A stretch of 31,124 nt of DNA from JAKQDH01 sp029558835 (GTDB taxonomy: Bacteria > Planctomycetota > Phycisphaerae > UBA1845): assembly GCA_035356615.1 (NCBI GenBank), contig DAOQSN010000049.1:1-31124 (forward strand). Reading direction: 5' to 3'. Positions within the stretch are counted from its first letter, which is position 1; every line of letters begins with the position of its first letter. Made by a program: the position numbers and the translations under genes. The notes beneath the pieces are model-generated. The model was not told where the DNA came from, did no database searches, and worked only from the letters and a program-made list of their open reading frames with translations. Below are positions 22,457 to 31,124 of this stretch, piece by piece.

Positions 22457-24286
22457 ATGTCGGCCATTGAACAACAGACAAGGCGGGCGCAGCGACGGTT
22501 ATGGCTGAACCGCTGGCTGCGCGGGGCAGCCTGGAGCCTGACTGGGGCCGCGGGCCTCTTCGCCCTGGTGGTCCTCGTGCAACGTGCCTGGGGGCTGGCT
22601 TGGCCGGTGTGGACCATCGGCTTGGGGCTGGCGGCCGCGGCTGGAGTGACCTCGCTCGTCTATCTGGCCTGGACTCGGGAGGGGGCGGCGTTGGCAGCCG
22701 TCGAGCTCGACGCGGCGGCCGGGTTGCGCGAGCGGATCAGTAGCGGGCGATATTGCGGCGGCTCGGACGACCCGTTTGCGCAAGCCGTGGTGGCCGACGC
22801 GGAACGCACGGCCGCGGGGCTGCGCGTGCGGGACCATCTCCGGGTTACCGTGCCGCCGGCCTTTCAATGGGCGGGGGCCCTGGTGCTGTTGGCGGCATTG
22901 ATGTTCCTCGTGCCGGTGGGGGTTATGGCGGGCGGTCCCCAGGGCGCACCGGCGGCGCCGCGGGCCCAAGCCGAGCAGAGCCGGATGGTGGTCAAGCAGC
23001 AACTGGAAGCCGTCGTGCAGGTGATGCAGGACAACCCGGCGCTGCAGGACCTCAAGGACGAGGTGAACGCGCTGAAGCCGGACGCGGAGTCGGCCTTGCG
23101 GCGACCCATCGACGTGCAGCGCGAGGCCCTCAAGAAGCTCGACAAGCTCGCCGACGCGGTCAAGAAGAAACGCGAGGACGAGAAGTACGACGCCGCCCAG
23201 GCCCTGCGCAAGGCCCTGCGCGGCCTGAAGATGCCGCAGGAGTCCGATGCCGCCACCCAGAAGCTCGCGCAGGCTTTGGCCCGCGGCGACTTCCAGAGCG
23301 CCCGCGAGGAATTGAAGGCTCTGCAGGAGAAGCTGGCCACCCTGAAGCAGGACGAAGACCAGGAAATGGTCAAGAAGATCGGTGACCAGCTTAATGACCT
23401 GGCCCGGCAACTCGACGACCTCGCCGAGAACAAGCAGTTGCAGCAGAAGCTCGCCCAGGCAGGCGTCACACCGGAGCAGATGGAACGCCTCATGTCGAGC
23501 CTGAAGAAGCAGGACCTTGACCAGTTGCAGGAGCAACTTGCCCAGCAGGGCATGAGCCAGCAGCAGATCCAGCAGCTCATGCAACAATTGCGTGAACAGC
23601 AGACCCAGGGCAGCCAGTGTCGCAACCTGTCCCAATGCTTGGCCAAGGGGGGTCAGTGCGGCGCGGCCGGGCAGATGGGCGAAGCCATGGCCGGGCTCAG
23701 CGAGGCCGAGCAGCAGCTCAGTGACGCCGAGCAGCTTGAGCAGGAGATGAACCAGCTCAACGCGGCCTTGAGCAGCCTGCAAAACGCGAAAGACGGTTGT
23801 CAGGGGCAGGGGCAATGTCAAGGCAAGGACGGGCAGCCCCACGGCGGCATGGGCAAGCTCGGGCGCGGGCAGGGCGGGTTGGCCCCGGAAGAGCGGACGG
23901 ACGTGGCGTTCAAGGTCGAGAAGCAGCAGGTGCACACCGGCCAGGGCGCCATCATCGGGCAGTTCCTCGTCGAGGGCGAGCAGGTGAGGGGCGAGGTGGA
24001 CCGCACCTTCGTGGAGGTGATCACGGCCGCCGAGCATGAAGCCAGCGACGCGGTCAACCGCGACCGCGTACCGCGACAGTATCAGAAGGCCGTCAAGGAG
24101 TACTTCCGTCACGTGGGGCGGGCCATTCAGGGCGGCTCCGCGGGCAAGAAACAAAAGGACAGAGACGCCGGCGAGGCACGTCCGGACTCCGACGCGCAGG
24201 GAAAGGACAAGAGCGAAGCGACCGGCGGCAGTTCCAAGGAGTCGTCCGGCGACTCCGCGGAGAAGGCAAAGACGGGCGGAGACTGA
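22457..24286 (+). CDS. DUF4175-like membrane protein with long coiled coil
   Basis: A 609-residue protein. Three hydrophobic segments lie at about residues 23-43, 48-70 and 138-160, and between the second and third is a cytoplasmic or periplasmic loop. The rest is a very long Lys/Glu- then Gln-rich coiled coil (about 180-400), a Gly/Gln/Cys-containing low-complexity region, and a charged tail. Large proteins of this kind accompany MoxR/DUF58/VWA genes and are often labelled DUF4175. Their biochemical role is unknown; a membrane scaffold for the VWA proteins is a reasonable inference. The ATG at 22457 has GGGGAG 9 bases upstream, whereas the longer GTG form has none. A perfect GC hairpin follows the stop. 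Confidence 0.75.
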   Translation: MSAIEQQTRRAQRRLWLNRWLRGAAWSLTGAAGLFALVVLVQRAWGLAWPVWTIGLGLAAAAGVTSLVYLAWTREGAALAAVELDAAAGLRERISSGRYCGGSDDPFAQAVVADAERTAAGLRVRDHLRVTVPPAFQWAGALVLLAALMFLVPVGVMAGGPQGAPAAPRAQAEQSRMVVKQQLEAVVQVMQDNPALQDLKDEVNALKPDAESALRRPIDVQREALKKLDKLADAVKKKREDEKYDAAQALRKALRGLKMPQESDAATQKLAQALARGDFQSAREELKALQEKLATLKQDEDQEMVKKIGDQLNDLARQLDDLAENKQLQQKLAQAGVTPEQMERLMSSLKKQDLDQLQEQLAQQGMSQQQIQQLMQQLREQQTQGSQCRNLSQCLAKGGQCGAAGQMGEAMAGLSEAEQQLSDAEQLEQEMNQLNAALSSLQNAKDGCQGQGQCQGKDGQPHGGMGKLGRGQGGLAPEERTDVAFKVEKQQVHTGQGAIIGQFLVEGEQVRGEVDRTFVEVITAAEHEASDAVNRDRVPRQYQKAVKEYFRHVGRAIQGGSAGKKQKDRDAGEARPDSDAQGKDKSEATGGSSKESSGDSAEKAKTGGD

Positions 24287-24317
24287 CAACCCCCATGAGT
24301 GTCCCCCGCCCCTGTAG

Positions 24318-24334
24318 GGCGGGCTCTGCCCGCC
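24318..24334 (+). terminator. GC hairpin 31 bases after the DUF4175-like gene
   Basis: GGCGGGC, loop TCT, GCCCGCC: a perfect 7-bp stem without a following T-tract. It could be a weak terminator, an mRNA-stabilising stem or a dispersed repeat. Confidence 0.35.
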
Positions 24335-24429
24335 ACGTCCGGCGGAGGCCGATGACGCTTATGAACGTCCTTCTCCCCCGAGGCAGAATGGTCGTCCTGC
24401 ACTTCATCCGCGGCCGCAGGTACGGTTGA

Positions 24430-24451
24430 GGCAGGGCTCGTTCGCCCTGCC
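24430..24451. repeat. Hairpin GGCAGGGC/GCCCTGCC
   Basis: A perfect 8-bp stem with loop TCGTTC, in the gene-free stretch 24287-24676. That stretch otherwise holds only further hairpins and no supported gene. Confidence 0.45.
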
Positions 24452-24507
24452 GGGCGAGAAGAGACACGAATAGGAGGCCGCCTTCGCCGCCGCGGCCCTC
24501 ACCCCTG

Positions 24508-24530
24508 CCCCTCTCCCAGGGGGAGAGGGG
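24508..24530. repeat. CCCTCTCCC-type palindromic repeat, inverse copy
   Basis: Stem CCCCTCTCCC / GGGAGAGGGG with loop AGG, preceded by CCCTCACCCC. It is the same family as the copies at 28840-28860 and 28907-28930, in opposite orientation. Confidence 0.7.
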
Positions 24531-24609
24531 TCCAGCGCTGCCGGCCCGGGCGTGTTCGTGGGCGAAGGGGCTTCTCAGACGCTTCTCGTCGGGACGGCGC
24601 GCGGGGTTG

Positions 24610-24630
24610 CCAGGGACTTTTAGTTCCTGG
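24610..24630. repeat. Hairpin CCAGGGAC/GTTCCTGG, loop TTTTA
   Basis: An 8-bp stem with one G-T pair, 47 bases upstream of the NHL lipoprotein ATG. Function unknown. Confidence 0.4.
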
Positions 24631-24658
24631 ACGAACGTGCATCCTCCTGCTTCCGCTA

Positions 24659-24673
24659 CCGCCCGGAGGGCGG
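24659..24673 (+). promoter_or_regulatory. Hairpin overlapping the NHL-lipoprotein ribosome binding site
   Basis: CCGCCC, loop GGA, GGGCGG forms a perfect 6-bp stem that contains the GGAGG motif (24665-24669), placed 7 bases before the ATG at 24677. It could mask the ribosome binding site. Confidence 0.4.
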
Positions 24674-24676
24674 ACG

Positions 24677-25633
24677 ATGGTCGTTGGCAATCCCGCAAGA
24701 GCACAGCGCAGGCACTGGACTGTACGTACAGCGCTTGCCGCCTGGGTGGCGATCATCGGTCTCTGCGCGGGCTGTGAATCGGAGTCCACGTCCCCGGCGG
24801 GCGTCGTGGGCGTCTTCGGCGGCGTGGGACTGGGCCCCGGCGACTTCTCCTACCCCCGGGCAATCGCGGCCGAGCCGGGTGGGTGCGTCTTCGTCGTGGA
24901 CAAGGCCGGGCGCGTGCAACGCTTCAACCCGGAAGGTCAGTATGAGACCGGCTGGCGGATGCCCCTGATTGAGAGCGGCAAGCCGATCGGCCTTACCGTT
25001 CACCCCGACGGGCGCATCTTCATCGCGGATACTCATTACTCCCGCGTAATGGTATACGACCGTGACGGGAACCTGCTGACTTCCTTCGGCAAGCCCGGCA
25101 TCGGCGACGGCGAGTTCCAACTGCCCACGGACGTGGCCGTGGATGCGGAGGGCTTCCTCTACGTCAGCGAGTACTACGGCAACGACCGCATCACGAAGTG
25201 GTCGCCGGACCTGCAATTCGTCGGGGCGTTCGGCACGGAGCCGGTCGACGGGGTACCCCTGCGTCGCCCGGCGGCCGTGGTGGTGGACCGCGAGCAGACC
25301 CTGTGGGTTGCCGACGCCTGCAACCATCGCCTGGTCCATTTTACCCGCGACGGAGAGGTGCTGGGTCGCTTTGGCGGCTTCGGGTCCGAACCGGGGCGGA
25401 TGCGGTATCCCTACGGCCTGTGCCTGACACCCCGGGACGAACTGCTGGTTTCCGAGTACGAGGGCAACCGCCTGCAGTGGTTCAGCAGGGACGGGCGCTC
25501 GCTGCGCGTCTGGGGAAAGCCCGGGCGCGCGCCGGGCGAACTGAACGCGCCCTGGAGCGTGTGCTGCGGGGCAAACGGGCGGGTGTACGTTCTGGATTCC
25601 CTCAACAGTCGCGTGCAGATTTTCAAACCATGA
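24677..25633 (+). CDS. NHL-repeat beta-propeller lipoprotein
   Basis: A 318-residue exported lipoprotein. A basic n-region and hydrophobic core (TALAAWVAIIGL) end in the lipobox LCAGC, with Cys33 as the lipidated residue. The mature part consists of about six NHL-type repeats: GLGPGDFSYPRAIAAEPGG, KPIGLTVHPDGRIFIAD, EFQLPTDVAVDAEGFLYVSE, RRPAAVVVDREQTLWVAD, RMRYPYGLCLTPRDELLVSE and ELNAPWSVCCGANGRVYVLD. They should fold as a six-bladed propeller used for protein or ligand binding. It is anchored outside the cytoplasm. The stop overlaps the start of the large VWA gene (ATGA), which ties its synthesis to that protein. Binding partner unknown. Confidence 0.9.
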   Translation: MVVGNPARAQRRHWTVRTALAAWVAIIGLCAGCESESTSPAGVVGVFGGVGLGPGDFSYPRAIAAEPGGCVFVVDKAGRVQRFNPEGQYETGWRMPLIESGKPIGLTVHPDGRIFIADTHYSRVMVYDRDGNLLTSFGKPGIGDGEFQLPTDVAVDAEGFLYVSEYYGNDRITKWSPDLQFVGAFGTEPVDGVPLRRPAAVVVDREQTLWVADACNHRLVHFTRDGEVLGRFGGFGSEPGRMRYPYGLCLTPRDELLVSEYEGNRLQWFSRDGRSLRVWGKPGRAPGELNAPWSVCCGANGRVYVLDSLNSRVQIFKP

Positions 25634-28600
25634 GTGGGTTGGCGCTGGCACTACCGTTCTCGTTCGACGAGCCGCGGTGGCTGTGGCTGGCCGCCCTGGT
25701 ACCGGTGCTGGCGCTGGCCTCGTGGCGCAGCCTGGCCGGGTTGGACCCGGTACGGCGGGTCCTGGCGCTGGCGTTGCGGGGCATGGTGGTGTTGCTGCTG
25801 GCGGCCTGCCTGGCGCGGGTGCAGTCGGTGCGGCGCAGTGACGACCTGACGGTGATGTTCCTGCTGGACCGGTCCTACAGCGTCCACGAGACGGAGCAGC
25901 AGCAGGAGGACTACCTGCGCGGCGTCTGCGAGCAGGTACCGCCCCAGGACCGCGTCGGCGTGATCGACTTCGCCCGCCACGCTCACCTGCAACAGCTTCC
26001 CATGCGGGGCGGCTACTTCCTGCCGCCGGGTCGCCTGCCGCAGATGCCGGGGACCGACCGGACGGACCTGGCGGCCGCGTTGCGCCTGGCGATGGCCATG
26101 TTCCCGCACGATACCGCCAAGCGCGTCGTGCTGTTGTCGGACGGCAACGCCAACCTGGGCGACGCACTGAGCGAGGCCCGCCGGGCGCAGGCGGACGGCA
26201 TTCCCATCGACGTGATGCCGCTGTGGTATCGCCGCGGCAACGAAGTGTACTTCGAGCGCATGATCGCACCGACCTACGCCGAAGAGGGCGAGATGGTCCC
26301 CGTGCGCATGGTCATCCACACCGGCAAGCCGGTCTCCGGATCGCTCACGGTGTATCAGAACGGACAGCCCCTGCCGCTGCCGCCGGAGCAGACCCACGTC
26401 ACCCTCAGCGCGGGCAGCAATACCTTCTACGTGCGGGCGCCCGTGACATCCACCGGGGCGCAGCGTTTCGAGGCCGGCTTCCGCCCGGACGACGACAACG
26501 CCGATACCGTGCCGTTCAACAACAGCGGCAGCGCGTTCACCTTCGTGGCCGGGCCCAGCCGCGTGCTGCTGGTCTCGCAGGACCCGCCGATGGACGCCCC
26601 CCTGGTCGAGGCCCTCCAGCGCGAGCGGGTCAGCGTTGAGTTGCAGTCGGTCGACAAGCTGGAGGACTTCGACCTGCTCCGCCTGGCCGATTACGCCTCG
26701 GTCATCCTGGCGAACGTGGCGGCCGCCAGCTTCACCGACCAGCAGATGAAGGACATGGCCAGCTACGTCCGCGACCTGGGCGGCGGGCTCATCATGCTGG
26801 GCGGCGAGGAGGGCTTCGGCGCCGGCGGCTGGATCAGCACCCCGGTCGAGGAAGTCATGCCCGTGAGCTTCGAGATCAAGCACAAGCGCGTCATCCCGCG
26901 CGGCGCGCTGGTGCTCATCATGCACAGTTGCGAGGTCCCCCGCGGCAACTTCTGGGGCAAGGAGATGGCGAAAAAGAGCGTGGACACCATCAGCAGCCAG
27001 GACTACCTGGGCGTGGTGGCCTACTCGTATTCGCCCGGCGGCGTGAGCTGGGAAGTCCCGCTCGATCTGTGCACGAACAAGGTGGCCGTCAAGAGCAAGA
27101 TCGACCGCATGCAGATCGGCGACATGCCCGACTTCGACACGGCCATGCGCCTGGGTCTGCAAGCCCTGACCACCGGCAGGGGACGCGACGCCGCCCAGAA
27201 GCACATGATCATTATCAGCGACGGCGACCCGTCTCCCCCCTCGCCCCGGCTGATTACGGAGTTCAAGGACGCGAAGGTCACCGTCTCGACGATCGGCATC
27301 GGCTGGGGCGCCCACGTGATGACCGTACCCCTCAGCAACATCGCCACGCAGACCGGCGGCAAGTTCTACGCCCCGCGCAGTCCGCGCGAGCTGCCCCAGA
27401 TCTTCGTGAAGGAATCGAAGGTGGTACGCCGCCCGCTGATCGTCGATGAGCCCTTCACCCCGCGGCTCCACCACGTCAACAGCGAGCTGCTGGCCGGCAT
27501 CGACGCGGGCGAGACGCTGCCGCCGCTGGGCGGCATGGTCCTGACCTCCCCCAAGGAGAACCCCAACGTTCAGATACCCATGCTCCGGGCGACCGATGAC
27601 GGCAACGACCCGGTGCTCGCGCACTGGCAGTGCGAGCTGGGCAAAACGGTGGCGTTCACAAGCGGTCGTTGGCTCAAGTGGGGCGCGCCGTGGGTGGAGT
27701 GGCCCAAGTTCAGCAAGCTCTGGGCCCAGATCGTCCGCTGGACGCTGCGCCAGGACGTGCCCGCGAACTTCGATACGTTCACGCGTCTGGAGGGTAATCG
27801 CGTCCGCGTCGTGGTGGACGCCCTCGATAAGGACGCTGACTACCTGAACTTCCTCCAGTTCGGACGCAGCACCGTGGTGGGCCCCGACAACACCCGCATC
27901 CCCATCGAGTTCCACCAGACCGGACCGGGACATTACGAGGCCCAGTTCGAGGCCGATCGACCGGGGCAATACCTGGCCGCTCTCGACGTGCATGACGCCC
28001 ACGGCAAGAGCCTCGGGACCATCCGCACCGGACTCTCGGTACCCTTTTCGCCGGAATACCGCGACCTGCAAACCAACGAGGCGCTGCTGCGCCAGCTCGC
28101 GCAGGTTACCGGCGGGCGCTGGCTGGCCGGCGTGCCGGCGCAAGATGACGTGTTCAGCCACGACCTGCCGCCCACCGAAGCGAAACGCCCGGTGTGGGAC
28201 TGGGTGCTCGCCTGGCTGCTGCTGCCGCTGTTTCTGCTGGACGTCGCGGTGCGCCGCTTGGCAAGCTGGCTGGCGTGGTCGATCGCCGTCGAACTCGTAC
28301 TGTTGGTGGTGCTGCTGTTCGGCGTGGGGATGGCCTATGGGCCCTGGTATGAGAAGGTCGGAGCCCTGGTGGTGGCGGAACTGGCGGGCTGGGCGATCCG
28401 GTTTCGCTACGTGCCGGGCGTCGTGGAGTTCCTCACTCATAGTGTGGTCGTGCTCGCGCACGCCGGTGAACGCAGCGCGGCCTCTCTGCAGCGGTTGAAG
28501 ACCAAGCGGCAGCGGGTGCGCGAAGGCCTGGAGGCCAAGGACGAGGTGGCGGGACGAGGCCCGGCGACCGCCGAACCGGAGGCCCGCGACCCGGCGCTGG

Positions 28601-28824
28601 CCCGGCGGCGCTTCGACGTCGGAGACGCCGGGGCCCGGCAGGCGGCCGAAGACCTGCACGAGGCTCTGGGCGGGGCGCGCACGGCCGGCGATTGGCAGGA
28701 GAAACGCCGGGCCCCGGCCCCCGCGGACAAAGGGGAAGGGGCGGGCGACGAGGACGTGACGTCGCGCTTGTTACGCGCCAAGCGTCGCGCCCGCCGGGAC
28801 ATGGATGACCGGAAAGACGAGTAG
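25630..28824 (+). CDS. Large BatA-like membrane protein with two VWA-like domains
   Basis: A 1064-residue protein starting at the ATG that overlaps the NHL stop; a longer upstream frame is not supported. Two N-terminal membrane segments (about 15-30 and 43-62, after FDEPRWLWLAALVP, as in BatA) precede a VWA domain with an intact metal site: DRSYS at 80-84, a DRTDLAAAL threonine, and SDG Asp171. Next come a beta-rich segment and a glutamine-amidotransferase-like domain (about 315-430) with GGGLIMLGGEEGFGAG. A second VWA-like domain then has MHSCE where DXSXS is expected, though SDG Asp531 remains. A region around 560-850 follows, then two to three membrane segments at about 855-935 and a charged, Ala/Arg-rich tail. 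Probably a membrane assembly or chaperone platform working with MoxR and DUF58. Confidence 0.88.
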   Translation: MSGLALALPFSFDEPRWLWLAALVPVLALASWRSLAGLDPVRRVLALALRGMVVLLLAACLARVQSVRRSDDLTVMFLLDRSYSVHETEQQQEDYLRGVCEQVPPQDRVGVIDFARHAHLQQLPMRGGYFLPPGRLPQMPGTDRTDLAAALRLAMAMFPHDTAKRVVLLSDGNANLGDALSEARRAQADGIPIDVMPLWYRRGNEVYFERMIAPTYAEEGEMVPVRMVIHTGKPVSGSLTVYQNGQPLPLPPEQTHVTLSAGSNTFYVRAPVTSTGAQRFEAGFRPDDDNADTVPFNNSGSAFTFVAGPSRVLLVSQDPPMDAPLVEALQRERVSVELQSVDKLEDFDLLRLADYASVILANVAAASFTDQQMKDMASYVRDLGGGLIMLGGEEGFGAGGWISTPVEEVMPVSFEIKHKRVIPRGALVLIMHSCEVPRGNFWGKEMAKKSVDTISSQDYLGVVAYSYSPGGVSWEVPLDLCTNKVAVKSKIDRMQIGDMPDFDTAMRLGLQALTTGRGRDAAQKHMIIISDGDPSPPSPRLITEFKDAKVTVSTIGIGWGAHVMTVPLSNIATQTGGKFYAPRSPRELPQIFVKESKVVRRPLIVDEPFTPRLHHVNSELLAGIDAGETLPPLGGMVLTSPKENPNVQIPMLRATDDGNDPVLAHWQCELGKTVAFTSGRWLKWGAPWVEWPKFSKLWAQIVRWTLRQDVPANFDTFTRLEGNRVRVVVDALDKDADYLNFLQFGRSTVVGPDNTRIPIEFHQTGPGHYEAQFEADRPGQYLAALDVHDAHGKSLGTIRTGLSVPFSPEYRDLQTNEALLRQLAQVTGGRWLAGVPAQDDVFSHDLPPTEAKRPVWDWVLAWLLLPLFLLDVAVRRLASWLAWSIAVELVLLVVLLFGVGMAYGPWYEKVGALVVAELAGWAIRFRYVPGVVEFLTHSVVVLAHAGERSAASLQRLKTKRQRVREGLEAKDEVAGRGPATAEPEARDPALARRRFDVGDAGARQAAEDLHEALGGARTAGDWQEKRRAPAPADKGEGAGDEDVTSRLLRAKRRARRDMDDRKDE

Positions 28825-28839
28825 AACCGCGGCTTCCCT

Positions 28840-28860
28840 CCCTCTCCCCCAGGGAGAGGG
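28840..28860. repeat. CCCTCTCCC-type palindromic repeat, copy 1 of a pair
   Basis: CCCTCTCCC, loop CCA, GGGAGAGGG (9 perfect pairs), followed by CAGGGTGAGGG. It starts 16 bases after the VWA gene's stop and may serve as an mRNA 3' stem. Confidence 0.7.
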
Positions 28861-28906
28861 CAGGGTGAGGGCCCGGGCGCGAGCACGCGAGCAGGAGACA
28901 GCAGAC

Positions 28907-28930
28907 CCCTCTCCCCCTGGGGGGAGAGGG
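28907..28930. repeat. CCCTCTCCC-type palindromic repeat, copy 2 of a pair
   Basis: CCCTCTCCCC, loop CTGG, GGGGAGAGGG (10 perfect pairs), followed by TAGGGTGAGGG. Same orientation as copy 1. A weaker degenerate copy (CTCCC/GGGAG) follows near 28970-28995. Confidence 0.7.
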
Positions 28931-29063
28931 TAGGGTGAGGGGGGGTCGCCGAATTCGCGGTATGCAGCCCTCCCCCAACCCCTCCCCGGAAGGGAGAAGA
29001 GTCGGATGGGTCGCCCTTGAGGATGTGCAGGACGTAGAAATTCGCAGGCAACGGGAGCGGATC

Positions 29064-30083
<1,020 letters not shown>

Positions 30084-30116
30084 TCCGGCGCGCGCCACTT
30101 GGAAGGTTAGACGGGA

Positions 30117-31019
30117 ATGGCGACCGCAGAACGTGTACATGCCGAAGAGCTTCTGGCGCCGGAGTTTGCCACCCGGCTCGAGCAGCTTGAGCTCATCAGC
30201 CGCAAGATCTTCGCCGGCAAGCTGCGCGGCGAACGGCGCAGCAAGCGGCGCGGGGAGTCCGTCGAGTTCGCCGACTACCGCAGCTACGTCGTGGGCGACG
30301 ACCTGCGCTTCCTGGACTGGAACATCTACGCCCGGCTCGACACCCTGTTCCTGAAGCTGTTCCTGCAGGAAGAGGACCTGCATGTCAGCCTGCTGTTCGA
30401 CGTATCCCGGAGCATGGACTGGGGCACGCCGCACAAGGGGTTGTATGCCCGGCGGGTGGCGGCCGCCCTGGCGTACATCGGTTTGGTGAACTTCGACCGC
30501 GTCAGCCTCTACGGCTATGCCAACGGCCTGCGCCGGGAGTTGACGGGCGTGCGGGGGCGGCGGTTTATGCCCAAGGTCATCGACCTGCTGAGCAACGCTC
30601 CCTACGAAGGCGAGAGCGACCTGACCGCGACCGCCCGGCAGTTTGCCGTGCGTCATCCGCAACCGGGCGTCGTGCTGCTGCTCAGCGACTTCATCGACAA
30701 GGGGGGTTACGAGCAGGGGCTGCGTTACCTGCTGGGACGCCGCTACGACCTCTACGCGGTGCAGATTCTCAGTCCCGAGGAGATGGAACCCAACCTCGTC
30801 GGTGATTTGCAACTGCGCGACGTGGAGGACAACGACCGGGCCGAGGTGACGATCAGCCGCGCTCTGATCAACCGGTACAAACGCAATCTGCAGGCGTATT
30901 GCAGCGGTTTGAAGGAGTACTGCGCCCGCCGCGGCGTGCAGTACCTGTTCACCAGCACCGAGGTGGCGTTTGATCAGATGGTGCTGTCGTACCTGCGGCA
31001 GCGGGGCCTGCTGAGGTGA
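30117..31019 (+). CDS. DUF58 protein (VWA-like, MoxR partner)
   Basis: A 300-residue DUF58 protein without membrane segments. The family core is plain: RRGESVEFADYRSYVVGDD, then RFLDWNIYARLDTLFLKLF, and a VWA-like metal site DVSRSMD at about residues 95-101. LLLSDFIDKGGYE is the later acidic loop. DUF58 genes nearly always follow moxR and act with VWA proteins in the Bat-type systems. It starts 33 bases after the MoxR stop with GGAAGG upstream. A three-armed hairpin set follows the stop, after which the next gene is not visible before the window ends. Confidence 0.93.
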   Translation: MATAERVHAEELLAPEFATRLEQLELISRKIFAGKLRGERRSKRRGESVEFADYRSYVVGDDLRFLDWNIYARLDTLFLKLFLQEEDLHVSLLFDVSRSMDWGTPHKGLYARRVAAALAYIGLVNFDRVSLYGYANGLRRELTGVRGRRFMPKVIDLLSNAPYEGESDLTATARQFAVRHPQPGVVLLLSDFIDKGGYEQGLRYLLGRRYDLYAVQILSPEEMEPNLVGDLQLRDVEDNDRAEVTISRALINRYKRNLQAYCSGLKEYCARRGVQYLFTSTEVAFDQMVLSYLRQRGLLR

Positions 31020-31029
31020 CGTCGGGCGG

Positions 31030-31066
31030 CCCAGGTCGTATGGACCTGGGGGACGGGCCCAGGTCC
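31030..31066 (+). promoter_or_regulatory. Three-armed, mutually exclusive hairpins after DUF58 gene
   Basis: Arm 1 CCCAGGTC (31030-31037) pairs perfectly with GACCTGGG (31043-31050). The same middle arm, extended to GGACCTGGG (31042-31050), pairs perfectly over 9 bases with CCCAGGTCC (31058-31066). The two stems cannot coexist. No T-tract follows directly, so a transcriptional attenuator is only one possibility. Confidence 0.45.
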
Positions 31067-31124
31067 TGTGGAAGATTTCGCGCCAGGCTTTAACAGGTTG
31101 CATTTAAGTTCAAGTGGCTGCCAT

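Noticed and set aside
22499..24289. Leucine-rich minus-strand frame opposite the DUF4175-like gene
   Set aside because: Leucine repeats arise from reading the Lys/Gln/Glu codons of the coiled coil backwards; no ribosome binding site or domain.
25651..28659. An open frame of about 1000 codons on the minus strand opposite the VWA gene
   Set aside because: It is the shadow of a GC-rich coding strand: no family motif, and His/Gln/Val-rich composition typical of antisense frames.

Overview
The window is very GC-rich and gene-dense, with strong third-position G/C bias, many GTG starts and several ATGA/GTGA stop-start overlaps. It carries periplasmic multiheme cytochromes, a Tat-exported iron-sulfur protein, a lipoprotein and signal peptides, so the host is a Gram-negative-type bacterium. 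The MoxR/DUF58/long VWA block, the carboxypeptidase-regulatory-repeat redoxin and the dispersed GC-rich palindromes resemble Planctomycetota (Phycisphaerae-like) or neighbouring environmental lineages. That placement is an inference, not something the sequence proves. I saw no rRNA, tRNA, CRISPR array or transposase.

Region 1 (1-5004) is housekeeping. On the minus strand thiL and tsaE form one unit, and a PfkB-type sugar kinase, thpR and recA (cut by the window edge) form a second with a plausible sigma-70 promoter. A SRAP (YedK/HMCES-type) abasic-site DNA-protein crosslinking gene lies divergently from thiL.

Region 2 (5005-18900) is the most unusual part. A 1189-residue hybrid histidine kinase has an N-terminal [FeFe]-hydrogenase-like H-cluster module that keeps the four cluster-ligand cysteines but has proline where the catalytic proton-transfer cysteine should be. 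Further along, a minus-strand operon with 4-base overlaps at every junction encodes a membrane-anchored tetraheme cytochrome, a Tat-exported four-cluster ferredoxin, an NrfD/DsrP-type quinone-reactive membrane protein and an octaheme cytochrome of the hydroxylamine oxidoreductase (HAO) family. This looks like a Nrf-type respiratory complex with an HAO-like octaheme enzyme in the NrfA position. Between sensor and operon sit surface-glycan genes (GT-C-like membrane protein, GtrB-like GT2, methyltransferase). They are flanked by direct repeats of about 277 bp: the 3' end of the octaheme gene and a truncated, diverged second copy of that end. A dispersed palindromic element of about 100 bp lies in frame inside the octaheme gene's N-terminal leader, and a second copy lies upstream of thiL.

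Region 3 (19248-22213) is a two-gene minus-strand unit: an exported thioredoxin-fold protein with carboxypeptidase-regulatory-like repeats, then a helical-repeat protein of unknown function. A 20-bp perfect palindrome follows it.

Region 4 (22360-31124) is a plus-strand Bat/MoxR-type cluster: a DUF4175-like coiled-coil membrane protein, an NHL-repeat lipoprotein translationally coupled to a 1064-residue double-VWA membrane protein, a MoxR AAA+ ATPase and a DUF58 protein. GC-rich hairpin repeats separate the genes, and a three-armed set of mutually exclusive hairpins follows the DUF58 gene.
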